This document shows positions 28,886 through 37,196 of a DNA stretch of 64,000 bases, piece after piece. The number at the start of each line of letters is the position of its first letter. The first letter of the stretch is position 1. Both the position numbers and the translations under genes were made by a program. The notes beneath the pieces are model-generated. The model searched no databases, was not told where the DNA came from, and saw only the letters and a program-made list of their open reading frames with translations. This DNA is from CAYMCQ01 sp964389025 (GTDB taxonomy: Bacteria > Verrucomicrobiota > Verrucomicrobiia > Limisphaerales > CAYMCQ01). The stretch covers positions 18,734 through 82,733 of the forward strand of contig CAYMCQ010000008.1 of NCBI GenBank assembly GCA_964389025.1. Reading direction: 5' to 3'.

Positions 28886-30520
28886 TCAATTCAATTCCAT
28901 CTGCTCTTTCGCCTGCGCGATCTCCGATTGGGTCCGGGCCAGTTGAATTTTCGCCTTGATCAACTCGCGGTTTTCCTCGCCGCGCACGGTGAGTTCCTTT
29001 TCCAGTTCGGCGATCCGGCTTTGATACGCGGCGAGCCGTTCCTGCAACGGCGCGTTGACTTCGCGCAGGCGCGCCTCGAGCGCTGCCACGCTCATCCCGG
29101 CTTTTTCCTGCGTGTCGAGCAGCTCGGCGCGATGCCGGGCAAGCTTCATCACCAATTTGTCCTTCAGCAAATGCGCGAGGTGCGAAAGCAAACCTTCCCG
29201 CGCCGCTTTCGTGGCCGTTTCCGCGCGGGCTTCGGCGGACAACGCGCGCTGCCTCCACGCGGCTGCGGAAGCTTCATCAGCCGGCGGCAGGGCCAGCTCG
29301 CGGATTCCCGCCAGCGGCACGACAATTTTTTCCTCGCACGCCGGACAGGCGATCAACATGTCTCCCGCGTTGCCGCCTGAGAGTTTCACCGGCAGAACGC
29401 TCGCGGGAGTTTTTCGTTTCGCAAGCTGGAGAATTGCCAGCAGCAACACCAGTGAAAGCGCCGCCACGGAAACCAGCAGCCAATGATTTTGCTGCGACTG
29501 CGCGCGCGTCGCGGCGATTTGCTGCTCCAACTGGCCGGCCTTCATTTTCTCGCGCAGTTGATCCAGCGCGGCCATGACTTTCGCGTCCACGGCCTGCCCG
29601 CTTCTCACAATGGCGTCACCCGGTTCGTAATGGTCGGCGACCCAGAGCGCGTCGGTTTTTTTCGCGCGCGCGGCCCGGGTAAGTTCAAGTTCGAGAAAAC
29701 AATTTTCGCGGAGCATCGCCGCGAGAATTCTGCCGGTGTGCAGTTCTTCCGGCGGAAAACTTTTGACCAGTTCGGTCCGCGCTCTGGTCAGCGTCAACAC
29801 ATTCGAGCGTTGCGTCACGAGGCTGTTTCGTTCAACGAAATCCGCGGTCAATTTTTCGCCGGCGTTCGTGGCCGGGACGATTCGGGCCTGCGGGCCGGGC
29901 TTGAAGTCCGGCGGAAAAGTGTCCGCGCGGATGTAACGTCCCGTCGCATTGCGCAATCTGGCGGCGAGCGCGGATCGGATTGTTTCGTCGGATTCGCCCT
30001 GCGCCCAGAGTTCGAGCAAATTTGTCGTGAGCGGAAGGTTTTTGTTCTGGCGCAGGAAGTTTCCGGCGAGCCGTTGGAAACGCGGCAATAAAATTTCCTT
30101 TGGCTGCGCGGCGCCGCGAGCGAAAACGGGTTCTAATTCGTTGCGAAACTCCCCGCGCCTGCCATTCACCGCCGCGATTAGCCTGCTTTCCTCAAGCTGG
30201 TATTGAAACTCCTCGCGTTTGTAGTTCAACGTCGCCAGCAGATTGCTTTCCGCTTCATCGGCCACTCGCGGATCGAACCGAAAAATCGCCGGGACCCGGA
30301 GCGCTGCCTTTTCGCGCAAGGCTTTTGTATCGTCGGGATTGAGAACAATGAGTTTGAACGGCGCGGTGATCTCCTGCGTCGCCACGTCGCCGATTTTGTA
30401 GTCGGGAACAGAGCCAAAAAAATTAAAAGCGAAAATGAAAAAGGAAAAAACAAAAAGACCAAACCAGACCGATTTCGTTTTGCCCTTTGCCGTTTTACTT
30501 TTTCCTTTGGCTACGGCCAT
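28886..30520 (-). CDS. Membrane protein with 7TMR-HDED-type extracytoplasmic domain and coiled-coil tail
   Basis: The product has 544 residues from the ATG giving MAVAKGKSKT; upstream in-frame sequence is arginine-rich and out of character. One membrane helix lies at about 19-36. An extracytoplasmic domain resembling the HDED domain of PgpH/YqfF phosphodiesterases follows (YKIGDVATQEITAPF, later GDAIVRSGQAVD). A second helix occurs at about 336-357, then a CPACEE motif and a long coiled coil to the end. The seven-helix bundle and HD hydrolase that normally follow HDED are absent. It overlaps the upstream small secreted-protein gene by 10 bases. A sensor or scaffold role is inferred. Confidence 0.75.
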   Translation of the reverse strand: MAVAKGKSKTAKGKTKSVWFGLFVFSFFIFAFNFFGSVPDYKIGDVATQEITAPFKLIVLNPDDTKALREKAALRVPAIFRFDPRVADEAESNLLATLNYKREEFQYQLEESRLIAAVNGRRGEFRNELEPVFARGAAQPKEILLPRFQRLAGNFLRQNKNLPLTTNLLELWAQGESDETIRSALAARLRNATGRYIRADTFPPDFKPGPQARIVPATNAGEKLTADFVERNSLVTQRSNVLTLTRARTELVKSFPPEELHTGRILAAMLRENCFLELELTRAARAKKTDALWVADHYEPGDAIVRSGQAVDAKVMAALDQLREKMKAGQLEQQIAATRAQSQQNHWLLVSVAALSLVLLLAILQLAKRKTPASVLPVKLSGGNAGDMLIACPACEEKIVVPLAGIRELALPPADEASAAAWRQRALSAEARAETATKAAREGLLSHLAHLLKDKLVMKLARHRAELLDTQEKAGMSVAALEARLREVNAPLQERLAAYQSRIAELEKELTVRGEENRELIKAKIQLARTQSEIAQAKEQMELN

Positions 30521-30972
30521 AGAAACGATTTTTGTTCGGCGAGAAGTTCGTTGCCGTCCCAAAGCGTCGCGCGCCACGCGGTGACTTTGCCGAACTCGAC
30601 GAAATCTTTTCCTTCGAGCGTCACCGCGGTCCATTTGCCGAAACCGCCGACGCGCGCCACGGATTTTTCGAGCGTGAGTTCCTTGGGCTTGTCGCCTTGC
30701 GGCGTGCCGCGCAATTCGACGCGCAGTTTCGGAGCGGTCGCGCCCCTGGCTTTCCATTCGACTTTGAAAGCGAGCGCGGCGCGCTTGTCTGGATTGTCGC
30801 GGAGGAACGCCTGATAAGCGTCCCGCTCATAAAGACTGGGCGAAAGCGAGCTGCGCCCTTTGGCGTCGAGAAATTGCGGGAGAACCTTGATGATTTTTCC
30901 GCTGGCGGCGACCGCGGAGGAATGGAACGCGAACAAACCACAAATCAGGAGGGGGAAAATTTTTCGGCGCAT
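30511..30972 (-). CDS. Small secreted protein of unknown function
   Basis: The 153-residue protein starts with a clear signal peptide (MRRKIFPLLICGLFAFHSSAVAA). The mature part is rich in Lys, Gly and beta-prone residues (LRVELRGTPQGDKPKELTLEK, then FGKVTAWRATLWDGNELLAEQ). No family is recognised. The start is set by the signal peptide; an upstream extension of 33 codons is unlikely. It overlaps the HDED-protein gene by 10 bases, so the two are probably co-expressed and may act together in the envelope. A 208-base gap to the next gene shows nothing notable. Confidence 0.72.
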   Translation of the reverse strand: MRRKIFPLLICGLFAFHSSAVAASGKIIKVLPQFLDAKGRSSLSPSLYERDAYQAFLRDNPDKRAALAFKVEWKARGATAPKLRVELRGTPQGDKPKELTLEKSVARVGGFGKWTAVTLEGKDFVEFGKVTAWRATLWDGNELLAEQKSFLWP

Positions 30973-31180
30973 GTCGGCACAATAGCGCGACGGGCCGACT
31001 GGACTCAAGACTGATTCTCCGGGCAAGGTTAAATGGTTTGGGGATGACTCCGGGCGCGCACGAAAAGGCAAACAGAGCCACGAACGCGAACGGCAGCCGG
31101 CGATTTATTTCCCCCGTCACCGCTGAAAAGAATGTCCGCGAGTTCGGGTTGGAAACTGGCGAGTGAAATTGATGCCGGCT

Positions 31181-32971
31181 TCAGAGGTCGGTTTGACGGC
31201 ACGGACGACCTGCGCGATAGAGTTCGAGCAGTCGGGAATTTATTTCTGCCAGATGCCTTTGGCCGGTTTCGACGGCGAGGCTGCGGGCTTTTTCACCGGT
31301 GCGAATGGCATCGTTAAAACGCCCGGCCTCGGCATACGCGGCGGCAAGCGTGCCGATGTAGATTATTTTTTCGTAATGCGTCAGTTCGCACGCGCGCTCA
31401 CCACAGCGGACGGCTTCAGCGCCGTTGCGAAGCGAATCGTCCGGGCAGGTCGCGAGCATCCAGGCAAGATTGTTCAGCGCTTCAGGCAGGTCTGGTTTGG
31501 ATTCCAATGCCTGATAATAAAGGTCGCGGGCTTCGCGCAACCTCCCTTGAATTTCGAAGCAATGGGCGATCTGACCACGGATTTCGGGGTAATTTGGCCT
31601 GATCGCGAGAGCCTTCTCAAACTGGCTGACGCCTCCGTCCAAGTCGCCGCGATCCATGAGCGCATTGCCCAGACTGAAATGCGCGGTGGCGTTGCGCTCG
31701 GTCACGGCGAGTGTGTGGCTAAAAAGTGTCTCGCTGTTTTTCCAGTGGCGCATTTGAAAAAAAGTTGTCGTGGCGCACGCGGTCAAAACTGCGACAGATG
31801 CGAGCGCAGGAAGAATTTTTGGCAGATTGCGAAAAATTTCCTTCGCGCTCCAGACCAGCATCACGAAAATTCCAATCAGCGGGATGTAGGAATAGCGGTC
31901 AGCCATGGACTGGCTGCCGACTTGCACCAGCCCGATGACCGGAACCAGCGTGCCGAGAAACCAAAACCAGCCGACCGCGAGAAATGGACGACGGCGAATT
32001 TGCCAGATGACGACCGAGGTGATCGCAACGAGCACAGCAATAGAAGCTGCAATTTGCCACGCCGCCCACGCGCCGGGGTGCGGATAAAAAATGGCGAGCT
32101 TCGCCGGCCAAAACGTTTTGCCGAGATAGCGCGCGTAGGAAATCAGCGCGTTGAAGAGGCGCTCAGAAATGGTCAGATACTCGACGGGCATTATCGCGCC
32201 GCGCTGGTAAAACATGGTGACGACGCTCGACGCGGCAGCGAGCGCGAAGAAGGGGAGCTTCTCTAAAATCAGCCGGACGAAAGTTTTCAGTTTTAAGTTT
32301 TCAGTTTTCAGTTCAAACCGGCGCAACGGCCAGTAGTCCAGCAACAGGAGAACAAACGGCAACGTCACGAGCATCGGTTTGCTCATCAAGCCGAGGGCGA
32401 AGAACAGAAGCGCCAGCCAGTATTGGCCCGAGGTCAGAGGTCGGAGGCCCGAGGTCGGAATGCCGGCTTCTGACTTCTGGCTTCTGACCTCTGTCCTCTG
32501 CGCGTAATGCGCGTAAGCCCAAATCGCCAGCAAGAAGAAGAACGTGCTCAGAACGTCTTTGCGCTCGGAAATCCACGCCACGGATTCGACGTGCAGCGGA
32601 TGCAGCGCAAACAGCGCTGCGACAATCGCGCTCGGCCAGATTTCGCGGGTTAGTTTTTGGAGCACGTGAAACAGCAGCAGCGTGTTCAGCGCGTGAAACA
32701 GAAGATTGACAAGATGATGCGCGCGAGGATTGACGCCGAACAACTCGCAGTCGAGCATGTGCGACAGGACTGTGAGCGGATGCCAGTTGCTGACGACTTT
32801 CGCCTTCCACGCCCAGGCGACGCTGGAACTCGTGAGGCCGTGGTTGATGCGCGGATTATCAGCGACGTATTCATGGTCGTCGTAGTTGATGAATTCGCAT
32901 TGGCCGACCTGCCAATAGACGGCGACAATAGCAAGCAACAGGCCGAGTGAAATGAAAAGTTTTTGCCGCAT
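31181..32971 (-). CDS. TMTC-like membrane protein with short TPR tail (paralogue 1)
   Basis: The product has 596 residues from the ATG giving MRQKLFISLG. The polytopic N-terminal part (about 430 residues) has FINYDDHEYV after helix 1, where GT-C enzymes carry their catalytic acidic pair, then HPLHVESVAWISERKDVLS and WFLGTLVPVIGLVQVG-x-QSMADRYSY. About four TPR units follow, ending in the LLELYRAGRP tail. The plan matches eukaryotic TMTC proteins, which are O-mannosyltransferases; bacterial homologues are uncharacterised. Two loops contain repeat-derived in-frame sequence (32428-32500 and 32284-32314). It is divergent from rluA-like with a 58-base gap. Confidence 0.83.
   Translation of the reverse strand: MRQKLFISLGLLLAIVAVYWQVGQCEFINYDDHEYVADNPRINHGLTSSSVAWAWKAKVVSNWHPLTVLSHMLDCELFGVNPRAHHLVNLLFHALNTLLLFHVLQKLTREIWPSAIVAALFALHPLHVESVAWISERKDVLSTFFFLLAIWAYAHYAQRTEVRSQKSEAGIPTSGLRPLTSGQYWLALLFFALGLMSKPMLVTLPFVLLLLDYWPLRRFELKTENLKLKTFVRLILEKLPFFALAAASSVVTMFYQRGAIMPVEYLTISERLFNALISYARYLGKTFWPAKLAIFYPHPGAWAAWQIAASIAVLVAITSVVIWQIRRRPFLAVGWFWFLGTLVPVIGLVQVGSQSMADRYSYIPLIGIFVMLVWSAKEIFRNLPKILPALASVAVLTACATTTFFQMRHWKNSETLFSHTLAVTERNATAHFSLGNALMDRGDLDGGVSQFEKALAIRPNYPEIRGQIAHCFEIQGRLREARDLYYQALESKPDLPEALNNLAWMLATCPDDSLRNGAEAVRCGERACELTHYEKIIYIGTLAAAYAEAGRFNDAIRTGEKARSLAVETGQRHLAEINSRLLELYRAGRPCRQTDL
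32284..32314. repeat. Heptamer tandem repeat inside TMTC-like gene (loop B)
   Basis: The roughly 7-base unit ttcagtt/ttaagtt is repeated four times. It encodes the lysine/leucine stretch LKTENLKLKT between two membrane helices and keeps the frame. Confidence 0.8.
32428..32500. repeat. Inverted short-repeat hairpin inside TMTC-like gene (loop A)
   Basis: The left arm gaggtcagaggtcggaggcc and the right arm with cttctgac-type heptamers are imperfect inverted copies. In frame it codes the EVRSQKSEAG-type loop before the helix WLALLFFALGLMSKPM. Confidence 0.8.
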
Positions 32972-33029
32972 CAGAATTGTTCGGGCGCAAAATATCTTTC
33001 GCGCCCGCCGCGCGCAATGCCGTTGAAGC

Positions 33030-33749
33030 ATGGAAAGACTTTTTGAAATCATCCGCGAGGATGACGACTTGCTGGTGATCAACAAGGCGGCGGGGCTGGT
33101 CTGCCATCCCACGAAGGGCGATGCGTATTCGAGTTTGATCGGCCGCGTGCGATTGCATCTTGGCGACGGCAAACCAGCGCATCTGGTAAACCGTCTGGAT
33201 CGCGAAACGAGCGGAGTGATTTTGGTGGCAAAGCGAGACGAAACCGCGCGAGAGCTTCGGCGAATTTGGGAGACACGCGAGGTTGAGAAAACATATCTGG
33301 CGATTGTTCACGGACACGTGGCGGTGAACAGCGGGGTTGTTGACGCGCCGCTCGGAAAGGATGAACAAAGCAGAAGCGCCGTCAAAGATTGCGTTCGCGA
33401 CGACGGCGCGCCTTCACGGACGGAGTTTTGGGTTGAGAAAAGATTTTCCCGGGATGGCAAAAATTTCGCATTGCTGCGCGTGATGCCGCGGACGGGACGC
33501 AAACATCAAATCCGCATTCACCTCGCGCACGTCGGCCATCCAATCGTCGGCGACAAGCTTTACGGAGGCGACGAACAAATCTACCTCGACTTTGTGCAGC
33601 ATCGGCTGACCTTTGAGCAGAGGGAAAAACTGATTTTGGAAAATCACGCGCTGCACGCGCGGAAAGTTCGTTTCGATTGGCGCGGCAAAATGATTTCATT
33701 TCGTGCCGAACCTGAGCGGTGGTTTACAGATTTTCATAACCACGAATGA
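33030..33749 (+). CDS. RluA-family pseudouridine synthase
   Basis: The 239-residue protein has HLVNRLDRETSGVIL with the catalytic Asp57, and VEKTYLAIVHG and GRKHQIRIHLAHVGHPIVGD as further family motifs. It isomerises uridine in rRNA or tRNA. No S4 domain is present, as in the short RluA/TruC/RluD-like forms, so the target site is open. The last residues (FHNHE) and the stop are encoded by the left arm of the repeat at 33738-33828, so the native C-terminus has probably been replaced. It is divergent from TMTC-like paralogue 1. Confidence 0.9.
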   Translation: MERLFEIIREDDDLLVINKAAGLVCHPTKGDAYSSLIGRVRLHLGDGKPAHLVNRLDRETSGVILVAKRDETARELRRIWETREVEKTYLAIVHGHVAVNSGVVDAPLGKDEQSRSAVKDCVRDDGAPSRTEFWVEKRFSRDGKNFALLRVMPRTGRKHQIRIHLAHVGHPIVGDKLYGGDEQIYLDFVQHRLTFEQREKLILENHALHARKVRFDWRGKMISFRAEPERWFTDFHNHE

Positions 33750-33828
33750 ACACGGCTCGAATTCAAGCCAAGGCGATTTTTCAAAGCCAATCATTTATTC
33801 GTGTTAATTCATGTCCATTTGTGGTTTA
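33738..33828. repeat. Inverted repeat with AACCACGAATGAACACG arms
   Basis: The left arm (33738-33754) and the longer right arm (33800-33828) are inverted, imperfect copies. They resemble the arms of the element at 1114-1340 (CCACGGATGGACACGG), so the two are likely of one family. Confidence 0.72.
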
Positions 33829-33857
33829 ACAGCCACGTGCTGACGATTCCAAAAACG

Positions 33858-34898
33858 ATGCAGGCCGCGGTTTATCGCGGCGTGAATGACATTCGCATCG
33901 AGACGGTTCCGGTGCCGCAAATCAAACCCGGTGAACTGCTGGTGAAGGTCGCCGTTTGTGGCGTTTGCCCCACGGATATAAAAAAAATCCAATATGGCAC
34001 GGTGCCGCCGCCAAGAATCTTCGGGCACGAAACGGCAGGAACAATCGTGCGGGTTGGAGCAGGGGTCAGAGGCTTCAAAGTTGGCGAGCGTGTGGCCTTG
34101 CATCATCACATCCCGTGTTTGAAGTGTCACGCGTGCAGGCATCGGAGTTTCGCCCAGTGCGCGCAATACAAGCGCACCGGAATCACCGCCGGCTTCGAGC
34201 CTGCGGGCGGAGGCTTTGCGGAATATGTCCGCTGTATGTCGTTCGTGCTGCCCGGGGTCGTAAAAATTCCGGCAAAAAATTCTTTCGAAGAAGGCGCGAT
34301 GCTGGAGCCGGTGAACACAGTTTTGAAAGCCATCAAACGCTTGAATCTTTTGCGTGGAGATTTTGCATGGGTTGCCGGACAGGGGCCGATTGGTTTGATG
34401 TTCACAAAATTGCTGTCGTTGCGCGGAGTCAATGTCATCGCGACCGACTTGTTGCGGGGCCGTTTGAAACTGGCGCGGCAATTCGGCGCGCGAAAAAGTT
34501 TCCTGGCGGAAGATGCAAATCTCGCGGAGCAGGTTCACCGCGTGACACGCGGGCGCGGTCTTGATGCCGCAATCGTGGCTGTTCCTTCAGACGAAGTGGT
34601 GGGACAGGCAATGGAGTTGGTTCGGGGCGCCGGGCAGATTTTGCTTTTCGCCCACACCCGGCCTAAGTGCGAAGTGACTGTTGACCTCAGCGCTATTTGT
34701 GTCGCAGAAAAAGATTTGGTCGGCAGCTACTCGGCTGATTTTACTTTGCAACGGGAAGTCGCACGGGTTGTCTTTTCACGCCGTCTCGATGTTCGGACGC
34801 TTGTGACAGACAGATTTCCTTTGGGCGAAACCGGACAGGCGATTAAAAGCTGTGTTCACCCCGGGGAGAATTCCCTGAAGGTGCTGGTCCATATTTGA
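33858..34898 (+). CDS. Zinc-dependent medium-chain alcohol/sugar dehydrogenase
   Basis: The product has 346 residues from MQAAVYRGVN. The catalytic zinc ligands are Cys37 (CGVCPTD) and His57-Glu58 (GHETAG). The structural zinc site has four cysteines at 87, 90, 93 and 101. A Rossmann segment GQGPIGLMFTKLL is preserved and points to NAD(P) binding. Such enzymes oxidise secondary alcohols or polyols (threonine, sorbitol and related substrates). The specificity cannot be told. It starts just after the inverted repeat; an earlier in-frame start would lie inside the repeat and is not favoured. Confidence 0.88.
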   Translation: MQAAVYRGVNDIRIETVPVPQIKPGELLVKVAVCGVCPTDIKKIQYGTVPPPRIFGHETAGTIVRVGAGVRGFKVGERVALHHHIPCLKCHACRHRSFAQCAQYKRTGITAGFEPAGGGFAEYVRCMSFVLPGVVKIPAKNSFEEGAMLEPVNTVLKAIKRLNLLRGDFAWVAGQGPIGLMFTKLLSLRGVNVIATDLLRGRLKLARQFGARKSFLAEDANLAEQVHRVTRGRGLDAAIVAVPSDEVVGQAMELVRGAGQILLFAHTRPKCEVTVDLSAICVAEKDLVGSYSADFTLQREVARVVFSRRLDVRTLVTDRFPLGETGQAIKSCVHPGENSLKVLVHI

Positions 34899-34990
34899 CA
34901 GATCAGAAAAAAGCAGCTAGACGCAACAGATTGCCGGTTTCTCAAGAATTCCGAGGAAATTAACAGGGTTTAGAAAGCGCCAAAAAATTG

Positions 34991-35019
34991 TTGACAGTTT
35001 CCAGACCCTTTGTGATATT
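34991..35019 (+). promoter_or_regulatory. Candidate sigma-70 promoter of the secreted-protein gene
   Basis: TTGACA (34991-34996), a 17-base spacer and GATATT (35014-35019) lie about 31 bases before the ATG at 35051. Confidence 0.45.
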
Positions 35020-35050
35020 AACCGCACACACGGAACAAATATTTAGTCAA

Positions 35051-35728
35051 ATGAGAACAAAAACATTACTCCTAACCGCTGCAATCATTGCAGGCAGTCT
35101 TGCCACTTCGCTGGCGCAAGCCACCAATGTTTATTCTGCGAACATTGTTGGATACGTTAACAAGGTCAACGTCCCGGGCTTTCAGATGATCGCAAACCCG
35201 CTGAACGGCACCAACAACACCGTTGTAAATATTTTTGCCAGTCCGCCGGATTACCTCACCGTGTTCAAGCGCAATGCTGCGGGGACCGGATATGATTCAT
35301 CCACTTACGATCCGGACGTTCCGGGCTGGACCGACCCGACGCTGACTTTAGTTCCGGGCCAAGGTGCGTTTCTGTTCAATCCGCTCGTCGGCAACTACAC
35401 GAACACGTTCGTGGGAGAAGTTACGCTGAATTCCACGAACACTTATGGTGAAGGCTTTAATATACGCGCTTCCGTGGTTCCGCAATCAGGCGGAGTTCAA
35501 ACCGTGTTGCTGTTGCCGGTATCCCCGAGTGACCCAAAGAACACCACCATCTTCCGGTTCAACGCCGGTGGTTCCGGTTACACTTCTTCGACCTATGACA
35601 CGGAAGATCTTGGTGGAACGTGGAATCCTTCGGAACCATCTCCAGGCGTCGGCGAGTCGTTCTGGATCGCCAACGGCACTGGTAACGGAACCAAGCAGTG
35701 GATCCGTAACTTTACCGTGTCCCCATAA
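35051..35728 (+). CDS. Secreted protein of unknown function (verrucomicrobial type)
   Basis: The product has 225 residues from MRTKTLLLTA, which opens a signal peptide ending near SLAQA. The mature N-terminus reads VYSANIVGYVNKV and continues into IANPLNGTN. I associate this start with abundant secreted proteins of Verrucomicrobia and Lentisphaerae, but no function is known to me. Two similar halves are visible: FKRNAAGTGYDSSTYD and FRFNAGGSGYTSSTYD, each followed by a short Gly/Trp/Pro segment. This suggests an internal duplication of a beta-rich unit. A good promoter precedes it, and a PEP-CTERM gene follows 35 bases downstream. Confidence 0.75.
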   Translation: MRTKTLLLTAAIIAGSLATSLAQATNVYSANIVGYVNKVNVPGFQMIANPLNGTNNTVVNIFASPPDYLTVFKRNAAGTGYDSSTYDPDVPGWTDPTLTLVPGQGAFLFNPLVGNYTNTFVGEVTLNSTNTYGEGFNIRASVVPQSGGVQTVLLLPVSPSDPKNTTIFRFNAGGSGYTSSTYDTEDLGGTWNPSEPSPGVGESFWIANGTGNGTKQWIRNFTVSP

Positions 35729-35763
35729 CCGCCGACTAGGGAACGGCATAACAAAAAACCAGC

Positions 35764-36384
35764 ATGAAAAAAATATTATTTTCAGTTGCACTCGGAGCGT
35801 TGATTGCCTCTAACAGTTTCGGTCAGGGCACTGTTAGGTTCTCGAACGACACTTCCGACGTTGCCTCACCCCCTGACAGGTTTGTGAGGTATGACAGCAC
35901 GGCCTTTATGGTAAACCCGGCTTACACCACAGGAACCCGAGTGTTCAGCAATGGCACAGCCGGCTTACGCGCCCAGTTGTATTTTGGAGCCTCGACCGCA
36001 AGCGAGTCCAGCTTGGTGGCCGTGTCGACTGCCCCGAGCACGTTTAAGGCTTCCACATCGTCCAACGTAGGCACATGGTTTAGTGGAGGCAGAACGTTGG
36101 ATGGATTTGCTAGTGGGACGGTAAACCTTCAGGTTCGCGTATGGGACATCAACCTTGCGAGTAGCTACGAAGCTGCGACTGCGTTGGGAGCGGGATACAC
36201 TGGGTTGATTGGCAGATCGCTGATCTTCCAATACGCCATTCCGACAGATCCGCTGGCTCCGTTGCCGTCTTACAATATGCAGAACTTCCAATCCTTCACG
36301 ATTGGAGTAGTTCCAGAACCTTCGACGATCGCACTGGCCGGTTTGGGAGCGGTCGCTTTGCTGATTTTCCGCCGGCGGAAATAA
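35764..36384 (+). CDS. PEP-CTERM sorting domain protein (paralogue 1)
   Basis: The 206-residue exported protein has an N-terminal signal peptide (MKKILFSVALGALIASNSFG). The C-terminal tripartite signal is VVPEPSTIALAGLGAVALL followed by IFRRRK: the PEP motif, a membrane helix and basic residues. Such tails are cut by an exosortase and the protein is delivered to the surface, often in exopolysaccharide-producing bacteria. The body is alike over nearly its full length to the protein at 47608-48270. No exosortase gene is in the window. It follows the secreted-protein gene closely and ends with a strong terminator. Confidence 0.87.
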   Translation: MKKILFSVALGALIASNSFGQGTVRFSNDTSDVASPPDRFVRYDSTAFMVNPAYTTGTRVFSNGTAGLRAQLYFGASTASESSLVAVSTAPSTFKASTSSNVGTWFSGGRTLDGFASGTVNLQVRVWDINLASSYEAATALGAGYTGLIGRSLIFQYAIPTDPLAPLPSYNMQNFQSFTIGVVPEPSTIALAGLGAVALLIFRRRK

Positions 36385-36404
36385 AATTTAGTGTGTTCTC
36401 ATTC

Positions 36405-36430
36405 AAGCCGCCCGAAAGGGCGGCTTTTTT
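36405..36430 (+). terminator. Rho-independent terminator
   Basis: AAGCCGCCC-GAAA-GGGCGGCTT is followed by T residues, about 20 bases after the PEP-CTERM stop. Confidence 0.88.
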
Positions 36431-36546
36431 GTTTGGTGATGATCTGTTCGCCGAAGCGCCGATAAAAAAATCAAAATCAGCGACAGCGGAGGTGGTGCTC
36501 CACGCTCCGTGAATGTGAGTTGACCCACTACTTTTGTTGACGTGGA

Positions 36547-36574
36547 TTGACACTGCCAAATCTGGGAATAGCAT
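36547..36574 (+). promoter_or_regulatory. Candidate sigma-70 promoter of tRNA-Glu
   Basis: TTGACA (36547-36552), a 16-base spacer and TAGCAT (36569-36574) end 11 bases before the mature tRNA start. Confidence 0.6.
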
Positions 36575-36585
36575 TCTTTCTGGAC

Positions 36586-36660
36586 GGCGTGCTCGTCTAT
36601 CGGTTAGGACACGGCCCTCTCAAGGCTGAAAGACGGGTTCGATTCCCGTGCGCGCTACCA
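36586..36660 (+). tRNA. tRNA-Glu (anticodon CTC)
   Basis: This is a 75-base cloverleaf with the CCA end encoded. The acceptor stem pairs GGCGTGC with GCGCGCT, allowing two G-U pairs. The anticodon stem CGGCC/GGCTG encloses the loop CTCTCAA with anticodon CTC at 36619-36621. The T arm contains GGTTCGATTCC. It sits between a terminator and a RelE-like gene. Confidence 0.95.
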
Positions 36661-36740
36661 GTTTTTGGTTGGTTTTGGCCTGTTTGCAGACTCTGTGAAA
36701 AAACTTTTAACCTTTGCCGGCTGTCCCTAGCATCAAAACG

Positions 36741-37145
36741 ATGCTTCCGTTCCAAATCATTTTTAATCCAATGAGCGCAAGCGAACTGACGCGGATGCCG
36801 AAGGAACTGCAATTGCAAATTCTCGGCGAGTTTAGGGGTTTGCCGCAGCAGGTGATGGCGACGGAGTTGGATCAATTCGGAAAATTGGAGCGTGCCGGAA
36901 GAACGCTGCATCGTTTTCGCGTCGGCGATTATCGCGTCTATTTCGAACGGCATGAATTGGGGCTGGTCGTCCACCGGATTTTGAGCCGGCACACTTTGAA
37001 GGATTTCTTTTTTCGTTCCGGGCTGAAGGTGAACGAGGACGAAGCCCTGGAACAGAATCCAAAGTTTTGGGAAATGATCGAAGCGGCGAAAGCCGAGGTC
37101 AGAGGGCGGAAGACTGAGGCCGGAAGACTGAGGCCGGAAGACTGA
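36741..37145 (+). CDS. RelE/ParE-like toxin-family protein without visible antitoxin
   Basis: The 134-residue protein has the compact RelE/ParE layout: helices (SASELTRMPKELQLQILGEF), then a strand-rich core LHRFRVGDYRVYFERHELG and VVHRILSRHTLKDFFFR. These are typical of translation-inhibiting or gyrase-inhibiting toxins of type II modules, though catalytic residues are not certain. No antitoxin gene is seen directly upstream (tRNA) or downstream (S23 gene). The last roughly 15 residues (RGRKTEAGRLRPED) are encoded by a tandem repeat, so the gene end has been overrun by repeat sequence. An orphan toxin or a host-tamed relative is possible. Confidence 0.6.
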   Translation: MLPFQIIFNPMSASELTRMPKELQLQILGEFRGLPQQVMATELDQFGKLERAGRTLHRFRVGDYRVYFERHELGLVVHRILSRHTLKDFFFRSGLKVNEDEALEQNPKFWEMIEAAKAEVRGRKTEAGRLRPED

Positions 37146-37173
37146 GGCCGGAAGACTGAGGCCGGAGGTCGGA
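37095..37173. repeat. Tandem 14-mer repeat, left flank of S23 gene
   Basis: Units of GGAAGACTGAGGCC are repeated about four times, preceded by gaggtcagagggc and followed by gaggtcgga. The array codes the end of the RelE-like protein and stops 24 bases before the S23 gene. Confidence 0.85.
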
Positions 37174-37196
37174 TTTGGTCGCCCATCAAAAAATCT

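Noticed and set aside
28886..30520. Cyclic-di-AMP phosphodiesterase of the PgpH family
   Set aside because: Only the extracytoplasmic HDED-like domain is present; no HD metal motif occurs.
30521..30757. N-terminal extension of the HDED protein
   Set aside because: The extension is an arginine-rich stretch encoded inside the upstream gene; the ATG ending at 30520 starts just before the membrane helix.
32988..33012. GGGCGC...GCGCCC palindrome in the divergent rluA/TMTC gap as an operator
   Set aside because: The half-sites are only GC-rich hexamers and no second copy was seen, so it is not distinguishable from chance.
37095..37173. Regular repeat array that might be taken for CRISPR
   Set aside because: Units are contiguous 14-mers without unique spacers, and no cas gene is present.
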